Assembly: GCA_014529385.2 (NCBI GenBank)
Contig: CM043959.1
Location: 4,279,045 to 4,343,044, forward strand
Length of the DNA: 64,000 nucleotides
Origin: Adiantum capillus-veneris
Lineage: Eukaryota > Streptophyta > Polypodiopsida > Polypodiales > Pteridaceae
Direction of reading: 5' to 3'
Part shown: in pieces, positions 23,007 through 33,434 of the stretch
Layout of the letters: every line of letters begins with the position of its first letter
How positions within the stretch are numbered: position 1 is the first letter of the stretch
The notes under the pieces: generated by a model
What the model was told of the DNA's origin: nothing
What the model saw: the letters and a program-made list of their open reading frames with translations, nothing else
Databases searched by the model: none
Made by a program: the position numbers and the translations under genes

Positions 23007-24632
23007 GAGCACAATGTAGCAAACTAGAAAGCAAAACCACCTCACCAACAACACCTGGAAACTGTCTACCAATATGTCCAGAAATACAATGTAAAACCTG
23101 TGAGACACACTCCAAAATAGAGCTCCCGCAATGTCAATACAAGCCTCACATGCTCTAGTATCACACTGCAATCTGTGAGCTAATCACCAAGCCCACACTG
23201 TGCGGTATCGATGCATACACACACACAAATCTCCCAGCTGCAGAGAACACCGCACGCAAATGTTGAGTGCAACCTGCAATCTCTACCTAGATCACATAAA
23301 TGATACGCATAAAACTCCTGGTAAAATTTCGCCAGAGTTTCGACGCACAATGGCTATCAACACAAAATAACCATTGTCCTGCAAGCTCAATACAATGAGC
23401 AATCAATGAGCATCAAACTACACTCAACATACATGCATAAGCTCTGCAAAACTATGGCAAACAATGCTCGAGATCACAAGACTCTCCCACCCGAGAGCAA
23501 ACCACTGTCTCAAGCAAAGAAAGATACACAACTCACTCTTGCGAGAGTGGATACAAAAACACAAAACTGTGTCCAAACTGACAAAACCTGTCAAAGTGAG
23601 AGTAAACACTCGATCACAAACTATGACGAGAATCTGGGAAAAATCGGACAGAATTTCCCCTGAAAATTGAGCAAAAACTCAAGTACAATCTCTACCATAA
23701 ACCATAACACTACTCAATGCCAATGAGTAAGAATGCCAAAATGGCTCCACATTTTCACATACAATGGCAATCCGCACTCAACGTACATCAACGGAGTGAC
23801 CGCGCATAAGCAAGCGCCAAAAGATTTGCAATCCGGAAACTTGATCAATGCGAAAACAATGCTCTCAAGAGAGCTCACCGGCTCTTGAAAGTGCTCGCCA
23901 AAATGCATGTATAATGGGCATCAACCATGCGCCATAACCATATGCAAACCATCCTCAAAGACCATGAATCCAAGCACAAAATCACTGCCAAAGTATTCTG
24001 TGAAAACCAGTGAAAGAAGCTCCACCTGTGTGCTCCAAAAACCTGCGTCTCTCAAGAGACCGCTTCGGTGGTGTGTAAACGCCTCCGTACTTCGTTGCCC
24101 AAGTCTACCAAAAACCCTCAAACCACAAGCTTAACACAAGCTGCAATTGCATCTTCAGCTCAGAATTTATGCACTCAATTTCAAGCATCTCGCGTGCTTC
24201 CAAAAGTGCATCAAACTCGCACACAATGCGACAATAGAAAATCTGGAATTTTCTGTATACAGTCAGTCTGAGCTGAATATCAGCAAAACGGTGAGAAATT
24301 TGCAAAAAGTTTCTTCTGCAAAGATGTAGACCACGTCAAAACGGATGAGCAACGGGACAGAATTCTCAGATCTGCATTCTACAAGGAGAAAAACGAATCT
24401 GAAAACGATGCTGTTGCACACACAGATTTAGGGCAGCACCTTCACTTACACACAATCTTCCACACTCCTTTCTGAGCTTCCACAAGAGCATACATCACTC
24501 TCAACTGAGCTCACAAGCTCCCATTGCATTCTCACAGCAAGTCTTCTGCTTTCTTAATCTCTCTACCGTCGAGAGAGAGCGAGCTATCGCCTCGAAGATC
24601 TCAAAGCCGTCGTGCTCTCCGCGGTCACCATA
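23007..24632 (-). other. Untranslated leader of the nested copia element (left copy)
   Basis: About 1.6 kb between the primer site and the gag start. Many short frames exist on both strands, none with recognisable content. A long leader in a short element is typical of non-autonomous LTR elements and may hold the packaging signal. Confidence 0.6.
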
Positions 24633-24644
24633 GCTCTGATACCA
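24633..24644 (-). promoter_or_regulatory. Primer binding site, initiator tRNA-Met (left copy)
   Basis: TGGTATCAGAGC on the minus strand, two bases inside the 5' LTR, is the standard plant copia primer site complementary to the 3' end of initiator tRNA-Met. Confidence 0.95.
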
Positions 24645-24646
24645 AT

Positions 24647-24835
24647 TGAAGGGGATCGGGGAGCACCACAGACGGAGAGTGAGAGAGAGAGAAGGAGACA
24701 CACACAATGTGGGTGGGGAGACTGTGAAGTGGAAGCTCCCTCTATACAGTATACTCACTATAAGTATAGGGTAACAGTGGGCGGGCGCCCATGAACTGGG
24801 CGACCGGTCAAGGCACATAGGCCTTAACCCCAACA
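24647..24835 (-). repeat. 5' LTR of the nested copia element (left copy)
   Basis: 189 bp, TG...CA on the minus strand, containing the element's promoter by position. Followed on the plus strand by the CAATT target duplicate. Confidence 0.95.
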
Positions 24836-24939
24836 CAATTTTGGTCCAATTTGCTTCAAATCAATTTTTGAACAAGAATAGATGCATAAAAACATGAAGG
24901 AACAAAACTGTAAAGTCAAAACAAATTTTTGCAACCAAA

Positions 24940-25540
24940 GTAAATAATCACGATTATTTACAACTGAGTATTTTTTTCAACTTTTTGCAAACTTGGCTTC
25001 ATAGGTTTGAAGTATATACCAAATACATACTTTGAGTGAAATATGGGCTCATTTGGATGCATAGGGTGAAAATGGTACCATATTTTGGCTTTAGGTCTCT
25101 GGAACAGTAGATATAAAGGAAATTTGAGATTTTGAGCTCCAAATTGGTTCAAAATTGGCTAGTGGGCTTAAAACATTATGTACTTTGGATGTATGATGAT
25201 AGAATATCAAAACTCCCCAATTTTGGCTAGAAAGTAAATAATCACGATTATTAACTTTTCTACCAAAATTAACATTTTTTGGTACAACTTGGTTCTAGGC
25301 ATTTTATAGACCCTGTATATTAGATATAAGGTGATTTGGATCAAGAAATGTTGTCCATAACCCAAAACTTGGCTTGCAAAGACTTCCTTGCGTTTTTTTG
25401 GCAATTTTCCAAGTTATAGGTGCTCATTTTGGCTCATACTTTTTTTTTGGCATGTATTAGGTGTGTACACATGATAGGTGAGGAGATGTGACAATTTCCA
25501 AGCAAAAAAGATGCAAAAGTAAATAATCGCGACTATTTAC
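24940..25540. repeat. Second palindrome array of the gypsy element: three palindromes (left copy)
   Basis: Twenty-two-bp dyads with arms GTAAATAATC and GATTATTTAC lie at 24940-24961 (centre AC), 25234-25255 (centre AC; right arm GATTATTAAC) and 25519-25540 (centre GC; right arm GACTATTTAC). Spacings are 294 and 285 bp. The intervening DNA is AT-rich with CAA-CTTTTTG-like words after each palindrome, but its units are only weakly alike. Allowing for the copia insertion, the palindrome nearest ORFx is about 195 bp upstream of its ATG. Confidence 0.9.
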
Positions 25541-26952
25541 TACAGTGACAAAGTCTTTGCAAAACGTACAACTTTTGATCTAGACATATTCTATACACTT
25601 AAAACAAGTCCTAAATTGAATTTGGTTAAGTTTTGTCATGCCGGCATCACTTTGTGCTTTGTCGACTCTGAAATCACCGATTTCTGTGACTACACTGCCT
25701 GTTGGGTTGGTCAGTCAACTTTGAGGCTTTGGACTTGTTTGCAACATAGTCGTGAAGCAACTTGTCCAATTCTGGCTCGTTTGGAGTCAGCTTGACCCCA
25801 TATGTCGAATATGACACTTTGTAACCTTCGAGCCGTTTTCTGCTTTTCGAGGGCTCTGCTTGATGGGTTTCACTAAACCAATCATATACACTATAGGCAA
25901 GCTATCTGTGGAGTCAGATCGGAATTCTGGTATCTGCCAAAAACCTAGCTTTTTCTACTGGGGACCCCCTCGATCCCTGCCGAATGGTCAACTGATGATA
26001 TAGAAAGGTTCTATTATGCTAGGGCATGCTATGGTTCAAATCCCATTTGATTTGGTCGAGTTGGCAGGGCGCTATGGTCAGTTTTTGATCGTAGGTCTTC
26101 GTGCACTGCTCGATTTCTAGGGTTTTTTCTAGGGGTTTAGACTAGCTACCAACCGTACAAAATGGATCATTGACGAGCAAAGAACTTCCCCCTCATGTCT
26201 CGTGTGAGACAGTGCTGAAAACGATGAACTGTGGATTCTGGAAAAGTCGCACGAAAGAGGTCGAAATCTCTCTCTACAAAGGCTGCAAGTGGAAATGAGG
26301 TGGTTTTAGCATACTTTGGATATCTATACCCGGACTTCCCAAACCAATTTCCCTCAGATTCCCCCATTAGTCCTACTAGGCCGGGAAATCTATGTTACAC
26401 TCAAAATTTTTCTTGATCGGATTACTGTAGCTCATTCTGCAAGAATTTTGCAAAAGTAGGCATGGCCGCCTAATTTAAGCTTCCCGCTTCTATCTTTTGA
26501 TTTTTTTGAAAATTTTTGTGCTTGTCTGCCTTGTCTTTTTATCACCATCGTGTCTTCTGTTTTTCCATATGAGCTTCCTTGCTACTTATTATTAATTTTT
26601 GACCTGTTTATTTGTAAAAATCAAAGAAAATAGCAAAATGCTCTACAAAAGTAAAGTGAAAATCTAATAATTAAAAAAATCCATTGAAAAACACAGTTTT
26701 ATTGTTTTTTGTTGATTTTTCTATTTTAAGCCTCATTATTTATAAAAATGATGAAAAATATCCAAAAAAGGACTATATTTGATTATTTTTGGATAGTATA
26801 TACACTACTTTACTCATCAGGAAGATATTATCAGTGAATTTTTCCTTGATGATGAATTATAAGGGCATTATTAGGTAATTTTACAAAAAATCACACATTA
26901 ACATCGAACTTTTTTCCTCCCTCTTCAAACATTGCCCTTAATTATTTAGTAC
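25541..26952. other. Non-coding interval between the pol tail and the second palindrome array (left copy)
   Basis: No recognisable protein. Moderately AT-rich, with an A/T-rich section at 26500-26900. By position it is the intergenic spacer between pol and ORFx. Confidence 0.6.
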
Positions 26953-27749
26953 TTAGAGCCCTTCCACCCCTCCTAGATGGCGTACTCCGAGACGACTGTG
27001 TGCATGGATTGAACAATCGTGTCTATGCATAGCCGTGGTTGGCTCTACCATGCTTTGAAGATCAATGCAATTCAAACCACTATGTTGTGCGAGAGCTGGG
27101 CATTGGGTAATTAACTCAAGGGTTTCTGATGTCGAAGTTTGTTGTTGATGTCTTCCAAAGAGAAAATCTTGTAGCTTGTGTGCTCTCTGTTTAATTTTAC
27201 CATTAGGATGCTTCAACACAGTGATTGCTTGAGCTATTGGTAGCACTTTTGACTATTGTCGAGCTTTTTCTCGCCATTGGTAGCTTGGCTTGCTTGGTGC
27301 TGTATGGTGTGGTGGAGTCTTTTGAGACTTAACTCGCCATTGCTTGATTGGTGTTACGGTTTGTGGAGAAGATAAGTGCTTCTTTTTCTTCCAAACCAAT
27401 TTCATGCTAGGTTCCGTGCTCGGAGATGCTCGTCTCTGTGTTTAACCCTTGGAACCTTCTTTTGTTTTGTCGGTGAAAAATTTTTAGGCACCCAGATCTA
27501 AATCGGTTTATGCTTAAGCTGTGCTTTTGGTACCCAAATTTGCCTGACTCCTTGCATGCTACTTGTAGCATTTGCTTGTCGAGGGGATGGAGAAGATTGA
27601 CTACTTCGTGGTTTGGTCTGCTGATTGCTTCTTTTCCATTCCTCCTTGCTTGGTGCAATTGGAACAATGAGTTGCTCGCCTTTAGGTGATAGCTTTAGGT
27701 GTATCCCAATCTGGTAATGCTTTGTATGTCCGCATCCAGGGAATTCCAA
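26953..27749 (-). pseudogene. Degraded tail of the gypsy polyprotein after the second protease (left copy)
   Basis: Continuing after the second retropepsin in a shifted frame, 27749-27498 encodes a Ser/Gln/Lys-rich segment (PSKEEWKRSNQQTKPRSS) ending IWVPKAQLKHKPI. The word IWVPK recurs right after the stop. 27246-26953 is a further 97-codon fragment. No domain is recognised; it looks like a low-complexity C-terminal extension. Confidence 0.5.
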
Positions 27750-28317
27750 GAATCATCGTTTCATTCATGTGTTCATCTAGTAAGCATATAAACTGGTGAG
27801 GACATGAACATCCATGTACTATCACGTTCAAGTTGACTACTCCCAATGTTGGGGTTGGGTTCTTGTTGCATCCTTTGATTGTCACTATTCCTACTGTCAA
27901 TGCTTGACTTGTTGCCTTCTTGTACGTGGAATAACTTACCGCATTTACTCTAGCTCCTGTGTCGACCAAAGCATTGGTGCTATGATTATTGAGCTGTACT
28001 TTGATGCGCAGGCCCATTCCGTTTAACCAGTCATCATCTATTGAAACTACGTCTTTAGGTAATTCCCATTGTCGGTCATCTATTTCCAAAGTGTTGATGG
28101 GAATCGGTATCTGTTGATTCTTGAGAGCAACTTTCCATTTGAGTACCCGAAGCTGAGCTTCCTCTTGGGCTTCATCAATAATCTGTTGTCTTTTAATCTT
28201 TCTTTGCTTGGTTGCATGCATTCTTTCTAGAAATTCATTGGTTAGCAGCAAATTGTATTTCTTTAAACGACATCTACTAATCCAATTAGCCATTGGTTCA
28301 CCATCTAGGGTGGACAA
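27682..28317 (-). CDS. GPY/F end plus a second retropepsin-like protease domain downstream of integrase (left copy)
   Basis: 211 codons (first codon TTG; in nature a continuation of integrase after a 1-nt frameshift at about 28319). Residues 1-20 (LDGEPMANWISRCRLKKY) finish the integrase C-terminal GPY/F module. Residues 21-100 are a charged linker. Residues 117-122 read LVDTGA, an aspartic protease active site; about 70 residues later, MILGIPWM (188-195) is the second conserved retropepsin motif, followed by LPDWDT. The first protease of this element lies in the usual place before RT, so this is an additional one. The active site is intact in both copies. Confidence 0.8.
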   Translation of the reverse strand: MSTLDGEPMANWISRCRLKKYNLLLTNEFLERMHATKQRKIKRQQIIDEAQEEAQLRVLKWKVALKNQQIPIPINTLEIDDRQWELPKDVVSIDDDWLNGMGLRIKVQLNNHSTNALVDTGARVNAVSYSTYKKATSQALTVGIVTIKGCNKNPTPTLGVVNLNVIVHGCSCPHQFICLLDEHMNETMILGIPWMRTYKALPDWDTPKAIT

Positions 28318-28319
28318 TT

Positions 28320-29153
28320 TTACTGCTCACTTGGAGATACATCTTCAATGATAAACGGTCCGTTTCCCTTTTTCTTAAACTTGGGAATGTGCTGCTTGAG
28401 GGAATAGACTAAAACCAAGTCCCCTTTCTTAAAGATTTTTGTGATTAAGTGGGAATCAAAAAACAGTTTTTGTTTCCGCTTTTGTGCATAGATGTGAGCT
28501 ACAACAGTTAGCCTTTGCTCATCTAGCTTTTCCAAATCTTCAAGTCTTTCTGACAATTCATGTCCAGTCCACTCAAGATTCTGTGCTACCCTGAATGTCG
28601 GCAATAGAAATCCTATTGGAAGTATGGCATCAAGACCATAAACAAGGTTAAAGGGTGTAGCATTTAAAGCTGTTTTGAACGAAACTTGATAAGCCCATAG
28701 AGCAGCATGGAGATTCATTTCCCAGTCTCTCCTTCCTGAACTAACCACTTTAGCCAGCACTGAGCTAAGAATTTTGTTCGTATGCTCAGCTTATCCGTTT
28801 GCTTGTGGGTGATAGGGAGATGATTTGTTATGGATGACCATAAACTCATTAAGCAAATACTCAATTACCTCATTGAGGAAACGATTTCCCCGATCACTGA
28901 CAATTTCTATTGGCACTCCATATCTCGTGAATACATACTCATATAAGAATGCAACAGTGGTTCTGGCATCATTTTTTTGAGTTGCTTTAGCCTCAGCCCG
29001 CTTGGTCAAATAGTCCGTAGCTACAATGATATATTGAGCTTGGGTTCTATAAGCAAGTGGCTGGACTGGCCCAACAAAATCTATACCCCATTTTGCGAAA
29101 GCTCTAGCCCCCATCATTGGTCTTAAGGACATGCTATCTACTCGTGTTGACAT
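28320..29153 (-). pseudogene. Integrase core and C-terminal region (left copy)
   Basis: The core starts near WGIDFVGPV (first catalytic Asp at residue 25 of the frame from 29153) and continues to IVSDRGNRF (second Asp, residue 87). After a TAA near 28796 comes AEHTNK with the catalytic Glu, giving exact DD35E spacing across the stop. The second part (28760-28320) has ALWAYQVSFKTALNATPF and VYGLDAILP, and ends GNGPFIIEDVSPSEQ. A single-base deletion there shifts the frame to the next block. The nonsense and frameshift mutations are present in both copies. Confidence 0.9.
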
Positions 29154-29189
29154 TTTTGCTCGTTGACAAGCATCACACCTTCTAACATA

Positions 29190-29882
29190 TTATTTGGCAT
29201 CTGCAAAAAGTGTTGGCCACCATATGCCTACCATCAAGATTGCTCTTGCGGTGGTCTCACTAGAAAAGTGACCTCCAGCTAATCCAGCATGTGCTTGTTC
29301 TATAATCGGAATATACTCGTTTTCATTTGCACAAAGACGCAAATGTTGATCTTTAACTCTCCGATACAATTGGTTCCCAATAAGAGTATAGTCTCTTGTT
29401 TCAGTTTCAATTGCTATTTGACGGTGTTTACTCATATCCTCACAAAATGTTCGGCTTGATAAGTAAGTAACTAGATAGTTACTCCACTTAGGAACAAGTG
29501 ACATTTGAAACAATCTTACATGAGGTATGGGTGTTTGTTTTTGACATTGAGGACAATCCTTTACAAAAGATCTAACATCTCTCCTCATAGCTGGCCAAAA
29601 TACTCCAAGTCTCAAGATTCGTTGCATAGTTTGGTCTTCCGCAAAGTGAAGTCCTACTATGGTAACATGTGCTTGACTTAGGTACTGTTCTTTTTCTTCA
29701 GGATTAATACATAAGAGCAATATCCCATCTCGATTTCTTTTGTATAGCCTACCAGCTAGTAATTGATACGTAGCCGATTGCTCAATTAATCCAATTGTGA
29801 TAGGAAGTGGTATTTGTGAATCCACTTGAGCTATCGTCATCAATGACACAACTTTTTTTGACCATCTAGGTATCATTTCCAC
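29190..29882 (-). pseudogene. Two tandem HHCC zinc-binding modules N-terminal to the integrase core (left copy)
   Basis: The 230-codon frame holds two homologous modules. Module 1 has LLAGRLYKRNRDG, then His72, His79, Cys110 and Cys113 (FVKDCPQCQ). Module 2 has LIGNQLYRRVKDQ, then His198 and His205. After a TAA at about 29190, Cys236 and Cys239 follow (YVRRCDACQ). Both share H-x6-H-x30-C-x2-C and WP in GVFWPAMRRD / GIWWPTLFAD. Gypsy integrases normally carry one such H2C2 domain, which binds zinc and helps DNA binding and multimerisation. The modules are clearly diverged, so the duplication is old. Confidence 0.9.
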
Positions 29883-29914
29883 GAAGAATAAATAGGCATC
29901 TGGTAGATCATCGT

Positions 29915-30313
29915 CTACCCTTTAGGTGATTCTCCTGAAACAATCCTTGACAAATGATCTGCTCGTTGATGTGTAGTACCCGTTTTTACAACCATAGTGA
30001 AATAAAATTTCAAAAGAATGATGAACCATCTTACTATTCTCCCTGTGCTGCATGGCTTGTTGACCAAATACAACAAATCTTGGTGGTCCACAAAGAACAC
30101 AAACTTGTTGGCTCATAGGTAATGTCTATACTTTTTAACAACATAGATCATTCCTAATCTTTCCCTTTCAGTGGTGGTGTAATTATTTTCTGCCATGTTC
30201 AATTGTCGGCTAGCATAAGAAATAGGAAAGTCAATTTTCCCATCTCTTGGTTGAGCTAGTATACAACCGATAGCAAAATTGGAAGCATCTACATATACAT
30301 GGAATACCTTATT
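29915..30313 (-). pseudogene. RNase H domain (left copy)
   Basis: Read with one stop near 30117 (RHYL-stop): VYVDASNFAIGCILAQP (first catalytic Asp), then ISYASRQLNMAENNYTTTERE (catalytic Glu), VDHQDLLYLVNKPCSTGRI (second Asp) and HQRADHLSRI (last Asp). The domain degrades the RNA of the RNA/DNA hybrid during reverse transcription. It joins the RT at 30314 without a gap. Confidence 0.9.
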
Positions 30314-31673
30314 TCAATCTGGTGCTTTCAATATTGAAGCTGAGGTGAGAGATTTCTTAAGCTTCATGAAGGATTCTTCACATGTCTTGGTCCATTCAAA
30401 GTGTGTAATCAAGCTATACACGGGTTTTGCAATTATAGCATACATGTAGATGAACCGTCGGTAATATCCACAATGCCCCATGAAGGCTTGTACCCCCTTG
30501 ACTGTTGTTGGTCTAGGCAAATGAGCAATGACATGAATCTTCTCAATATCAGTAGCTATGCCATTTTTAGACACTATATGTCCAAGAATTTTTCCTTGTC
30601 TACCTATGAATGTGCACTTTTCAGGATTTAAGCAAATCCTAGAAAGTCTACATTTTTTGAATACCTTTTTGAGGTGTTCAAAAGGATCAGCTTGGATTGA
30701 TAAATGTACGCATAGATCATCCATATATACTTCTAAGAATTTCCTAAGATATTCTTTAAAAGCATGGCTCATCAATCTTTGAAATGTGGCTGGAGCATAA
30801 GTTAACCCAAATGGCATAACCCGATAGGCAAATAAATCCCATTCTGTTGCAAAAGCAGTTTTATGCTGATCTTTTGGGTCAACCAAAAGTTGATTGTATC
30901 CCGAAAAGCCGTCTAAGAAGCTGTAAGATTCTTTTTTTGCAAACTCGTTCTAAAACATGCTCAGTGATTGGAAGAGGAAAGTTGTCTCTGATGGTAGCTG
31001 CATTCACCTTTTTGAGATTAACACACACTCATAATTTTCCATTCTTCTTGGGGACTACCACAATTGGAGACACCCAATCTGTGTGTTCAATTTCGTAAAT
31101 GAATTCGGCTTCCTTTAGTTTCTCAATCTCTTCTTTTATCTTCGTGGTGAATGTTTCATTATACGTGTATGGCTTTTGTCTACTTGGTTTCGCATCATCC
31201 CTCATGGATATGATATGTTGACAGATTTCTGGATCAATACCCTTGAGATCTTTGTAAGACCAAGCAAATATATCTCGATATCCCTTTAACAAGCTTAGCA
31301 AGAGCTCTTCTTCTTCTTCTGTTAGGTTATTTGCAATGTAAGCAGGTCTAAGCTCTTCTCCTGGTTCAACCAAGTCTATCTTTTTAGCATTTTCAGGCCC
31401 TTCGTAAGACTCACCTTGTTTTCGTAGTTCCCTAATAGGTTGTTTGACTATGATTTTTCGATCTTGGAGAGTATACTTTTTGTAATGGGATGGAACATTC
31501 ATTACATCCCTACCATCCTCTTCCGTAGTTTCCATTTCGGTTGTGTATATCTCCTTTAGAGCTTTTTCCAACTCTTGATATTTCTTTCTCCGCTCGACTC
31601 GTGTCATGAGTGGTCTTTTATCCTGTGGGTTTGCTTGAGTACCCTTCCTTGTTTTTCTCGATGCTTGAAACAT
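30314..31673 (-). pseudogene. Reverse transcriptase with N-terminal linker (left copy)
   Basis: 31673-31029 encodes an acidic/basic linker, then DIFAWSYKDLKGIDPEI, KPSRQKPYTYN and WVSPIVVVPKKNGKL. A TAA follows near 31031, then the RT continues as VCVNLKKVNAATIRDNFPLP, with a frameshift near 30935. 30886-30314 holds the palm: FAYRVMPFGLTYAPATFQR, YMDD at 30727-30716, GKILGHIVSKNGI and GVQAFMGHCGYYRRFI. The catalytic YMDD is intact, but the stop and frameshift inactivate the protein. Confidence 0.92.
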
Positions 31674-31779
31674 TTCTGAATTTTGGTTTTAAGGATGTCT
31701 GCCATTTATTTTTTCCTTGATACAATCATTTGCATCAGGAATTGTGTTCTACTGGAGACTGATGGCATAGGTCGTGTTT

Positions 31780-32262
31780 TCATGTTTCTGGTGTCTCTTT
31801 TTCGTCTATACCATTTTTTTTTCTTCTTGATTTCTGGTTTGGAAAGTCAAAAAACTTTTCCTCCCCTCCTTTTAAGAGTAGCTTAAATCTCATATGATCT
31901 TTTTGTGACCCCGAATCTTTTGAGATAGCTGAGTGTTCATCTAACTCATCAGTTGCATCGTAATAGAGGTCTGAAAAGACTTGTTGAGCTTTCATTAAGT
32001 CCTTGGGTTCCTCATCTTTGTCTTCAATGTTGAGGATTGAAATGATTTGGATGGGAGTTATATCGTAGCCATCCTCATTGCGAAATTGAGTAGGCATAGA
32101 TGTATTCACACATACATCCATTGTTGCTAAAATTTGAGTCCATTCAAATGGCTCAAATAAATGCTCTAGAAACGGTTCGGGTACACAGGCTTCGTCTGTG
32201 CAGTCCCTTTCTAGGATACATTCTTCTCGTCTTAAGCTTCCATTTTTTGAAGCTCCACACAT
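31780..32262 (-). pseudogene. Spacer ORF between first protease and RT (left copy)
   Basis: 160 codons, acidic (CILERDCTDEACVPEPF; EDKDEEPKDL), with SDLYYDATDELDEHS. No catalytic motif is visible. By position it is the protease-RT spacer of the polyprotein, long for a gypsy element. Confidence 0.55.
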
Positions 32263-32424
32263 CCAAATAGGCGTGTCTTTGTTTAACTAGGATGGAAGCT
32301 TAGTTTCAACCAAAGAGACTGAATCAAACTCTTGTATGGGTGTTTTCAAGACATCTTTATAAGTGTGATCTTTTAGATTTACTCTTGTTATAGATCCCAC
32401 TTGCTTCAAGTACATATAATTGTT

Positions 32425-32859
32425 TCAACCTTGGATAAGCTGTACCTGTCGCATGAAGGGTCTTCCCAATATGATTTTATAGTTGAGTTTTTTTCCAAAG
32501 ATTTCTATGGCAAAAGTGTGTTGACATTCAATTCCACAGGAATTAACTATCACCTTTTCAAGCAGTCCTAATGGTCTCTCAATGAGTCCATCAGCCAATT
32601 GCAATTTCATTCGCGTTTGTCTAATGGCTGGTTGTCCCCAGGATTCCCATACTGCTTTAGTGGCTATGGCTATGCCAGCTCCACTATCCAGTATTTCCAT
32701 GGTTTCAATGTCATTATATTTCACTGGAAGGGTGGCGTTTCCTTCTTCCCCTTTGTAATATTCTCTGACTTTGTTCATGGGAATAGATCGAATCTCTTTG
32801 TTGTCCATTTTATTTTTCAAATTTTCCATTTTTTTTGAGATTAACCCCGTTATCCCCAC
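32425..32859 (-). CDS. First retropepsin domain, upstream of RT (left copy)
   Basis: 144 codons. ILDSGAGIAIA at residues 57-66 carries the catalytic Asp58. KIILGRPFM at residues 128-136 is the second conserved motif. This is the usual gag-pol protease position. The frame is open here, but neighbouring blocks are broken, so it is part of a dead polyprotein. Confidence 0.85.
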   Translation of the reverse strand: MGITGLISKKMENLKNKMDNKEIRSIPMNKVREYYKGEEGNATLPVKYNDIETMEILDSGAGIAIATKAVWESWGQPAIRQTRMKLQLADGLIERPLGLLEKVIVNSCGIECQHTFAIEIFGKKLNYKIILGRPFMRQVQLIQG

Positions 32860-32881
32860 CTTCTCTAGGGTTTTCTATAAA

Positions 32882-33337
32882 TCATTCCATAAGTATGGTC
32901 TGAGTTTTCAGTTCTCCCAAGGTAAGAGTGCATTGGATGGGTGTAGACATGATTGAATGAATGTTGTCTACTTCTAGGGTCTGTTCAGCTCTTTTTACTT
33001 GTGTGGTCTTACACACTATGGATTCATCTTCGTTATCTCCCAAGTAAGAAGGTAATGTTTTCAAGGTCAATGGTTTCGACATTCCTGAAGCTTCAGATCC
33101 GTAATCCCCGTACAAGGATTGTACATCCATGTTTATATCAAAAGGTAGGTTATCCAACCAGATTTCCTCTATAAGAGCTGAATTTAGAGTTAGGCTCCCA
33201 TCATTGATCTCTCTCACTTTTTCCCATAAGTATCCTGGCCAGTCTTCCTCTACGAATGGAATTCTGTCTAAGGCATCTTCGCTGTCAATCACTATAAGCT
33301 CTGGTTCTTTTGTCTCAAGGTAGGTTTCTACCACCAC
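32882..33337 (-). pseudogene. Gag-protease spacer ORF (left copy)
   Basis: 151 acidic codons (ELIVIDSEDALDRIPFVEED; SLYGDYGSEASGMSKP). No recognised domain. Lies between the zinc-knuckle/basic region and the first protease. Confidence 0.5.
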
Positions 33338-33434
33338 ATCGGATTTTTCTTTAGTGTCTCTTACACAAGCTCCTCAGGTTTTGCAATACTTTCAAGCTTG
33401 GGTTATTGTTTTTTCAGCATTTCTTGCATGATTC

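Larger units (their letters stand above)
20877..24835 (-). mobile_element. Non-autonomous copia-derived LTR element nested in the gypsy element (left copy)
   Basis: A complete 3,959-bp element with 189-bp LTRs, flanked by a perfect 5-bp target duplication CAATT (20872-20876 and 24836-24840). It reads on the minus strand. It has an initiator-Met primer site next to the 5' LTR, a purine tract next to the 3' LTR, about 1.6 kb of untranslated leader and one gag-protease frame ending in a remnant of the RT/RNase H region. Integrase and most of RT are missing. It is inserted between the second palindrome array and the ORFx start of the gypsy host. The LTRs differ at 3 of 189 positions, so it is fairly young. 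The structure resembles the TR-GAG class of gag-only elements. Confidence 0.95.

Noticed and set aside
24940-25540. Regularly spaced palindromes suggesting a CRISPR array
   Set aside because: The spacing is ~285 bp, far too long for CRISPR; there are no cas genes, and the context is a plant LTR retrotransposon.
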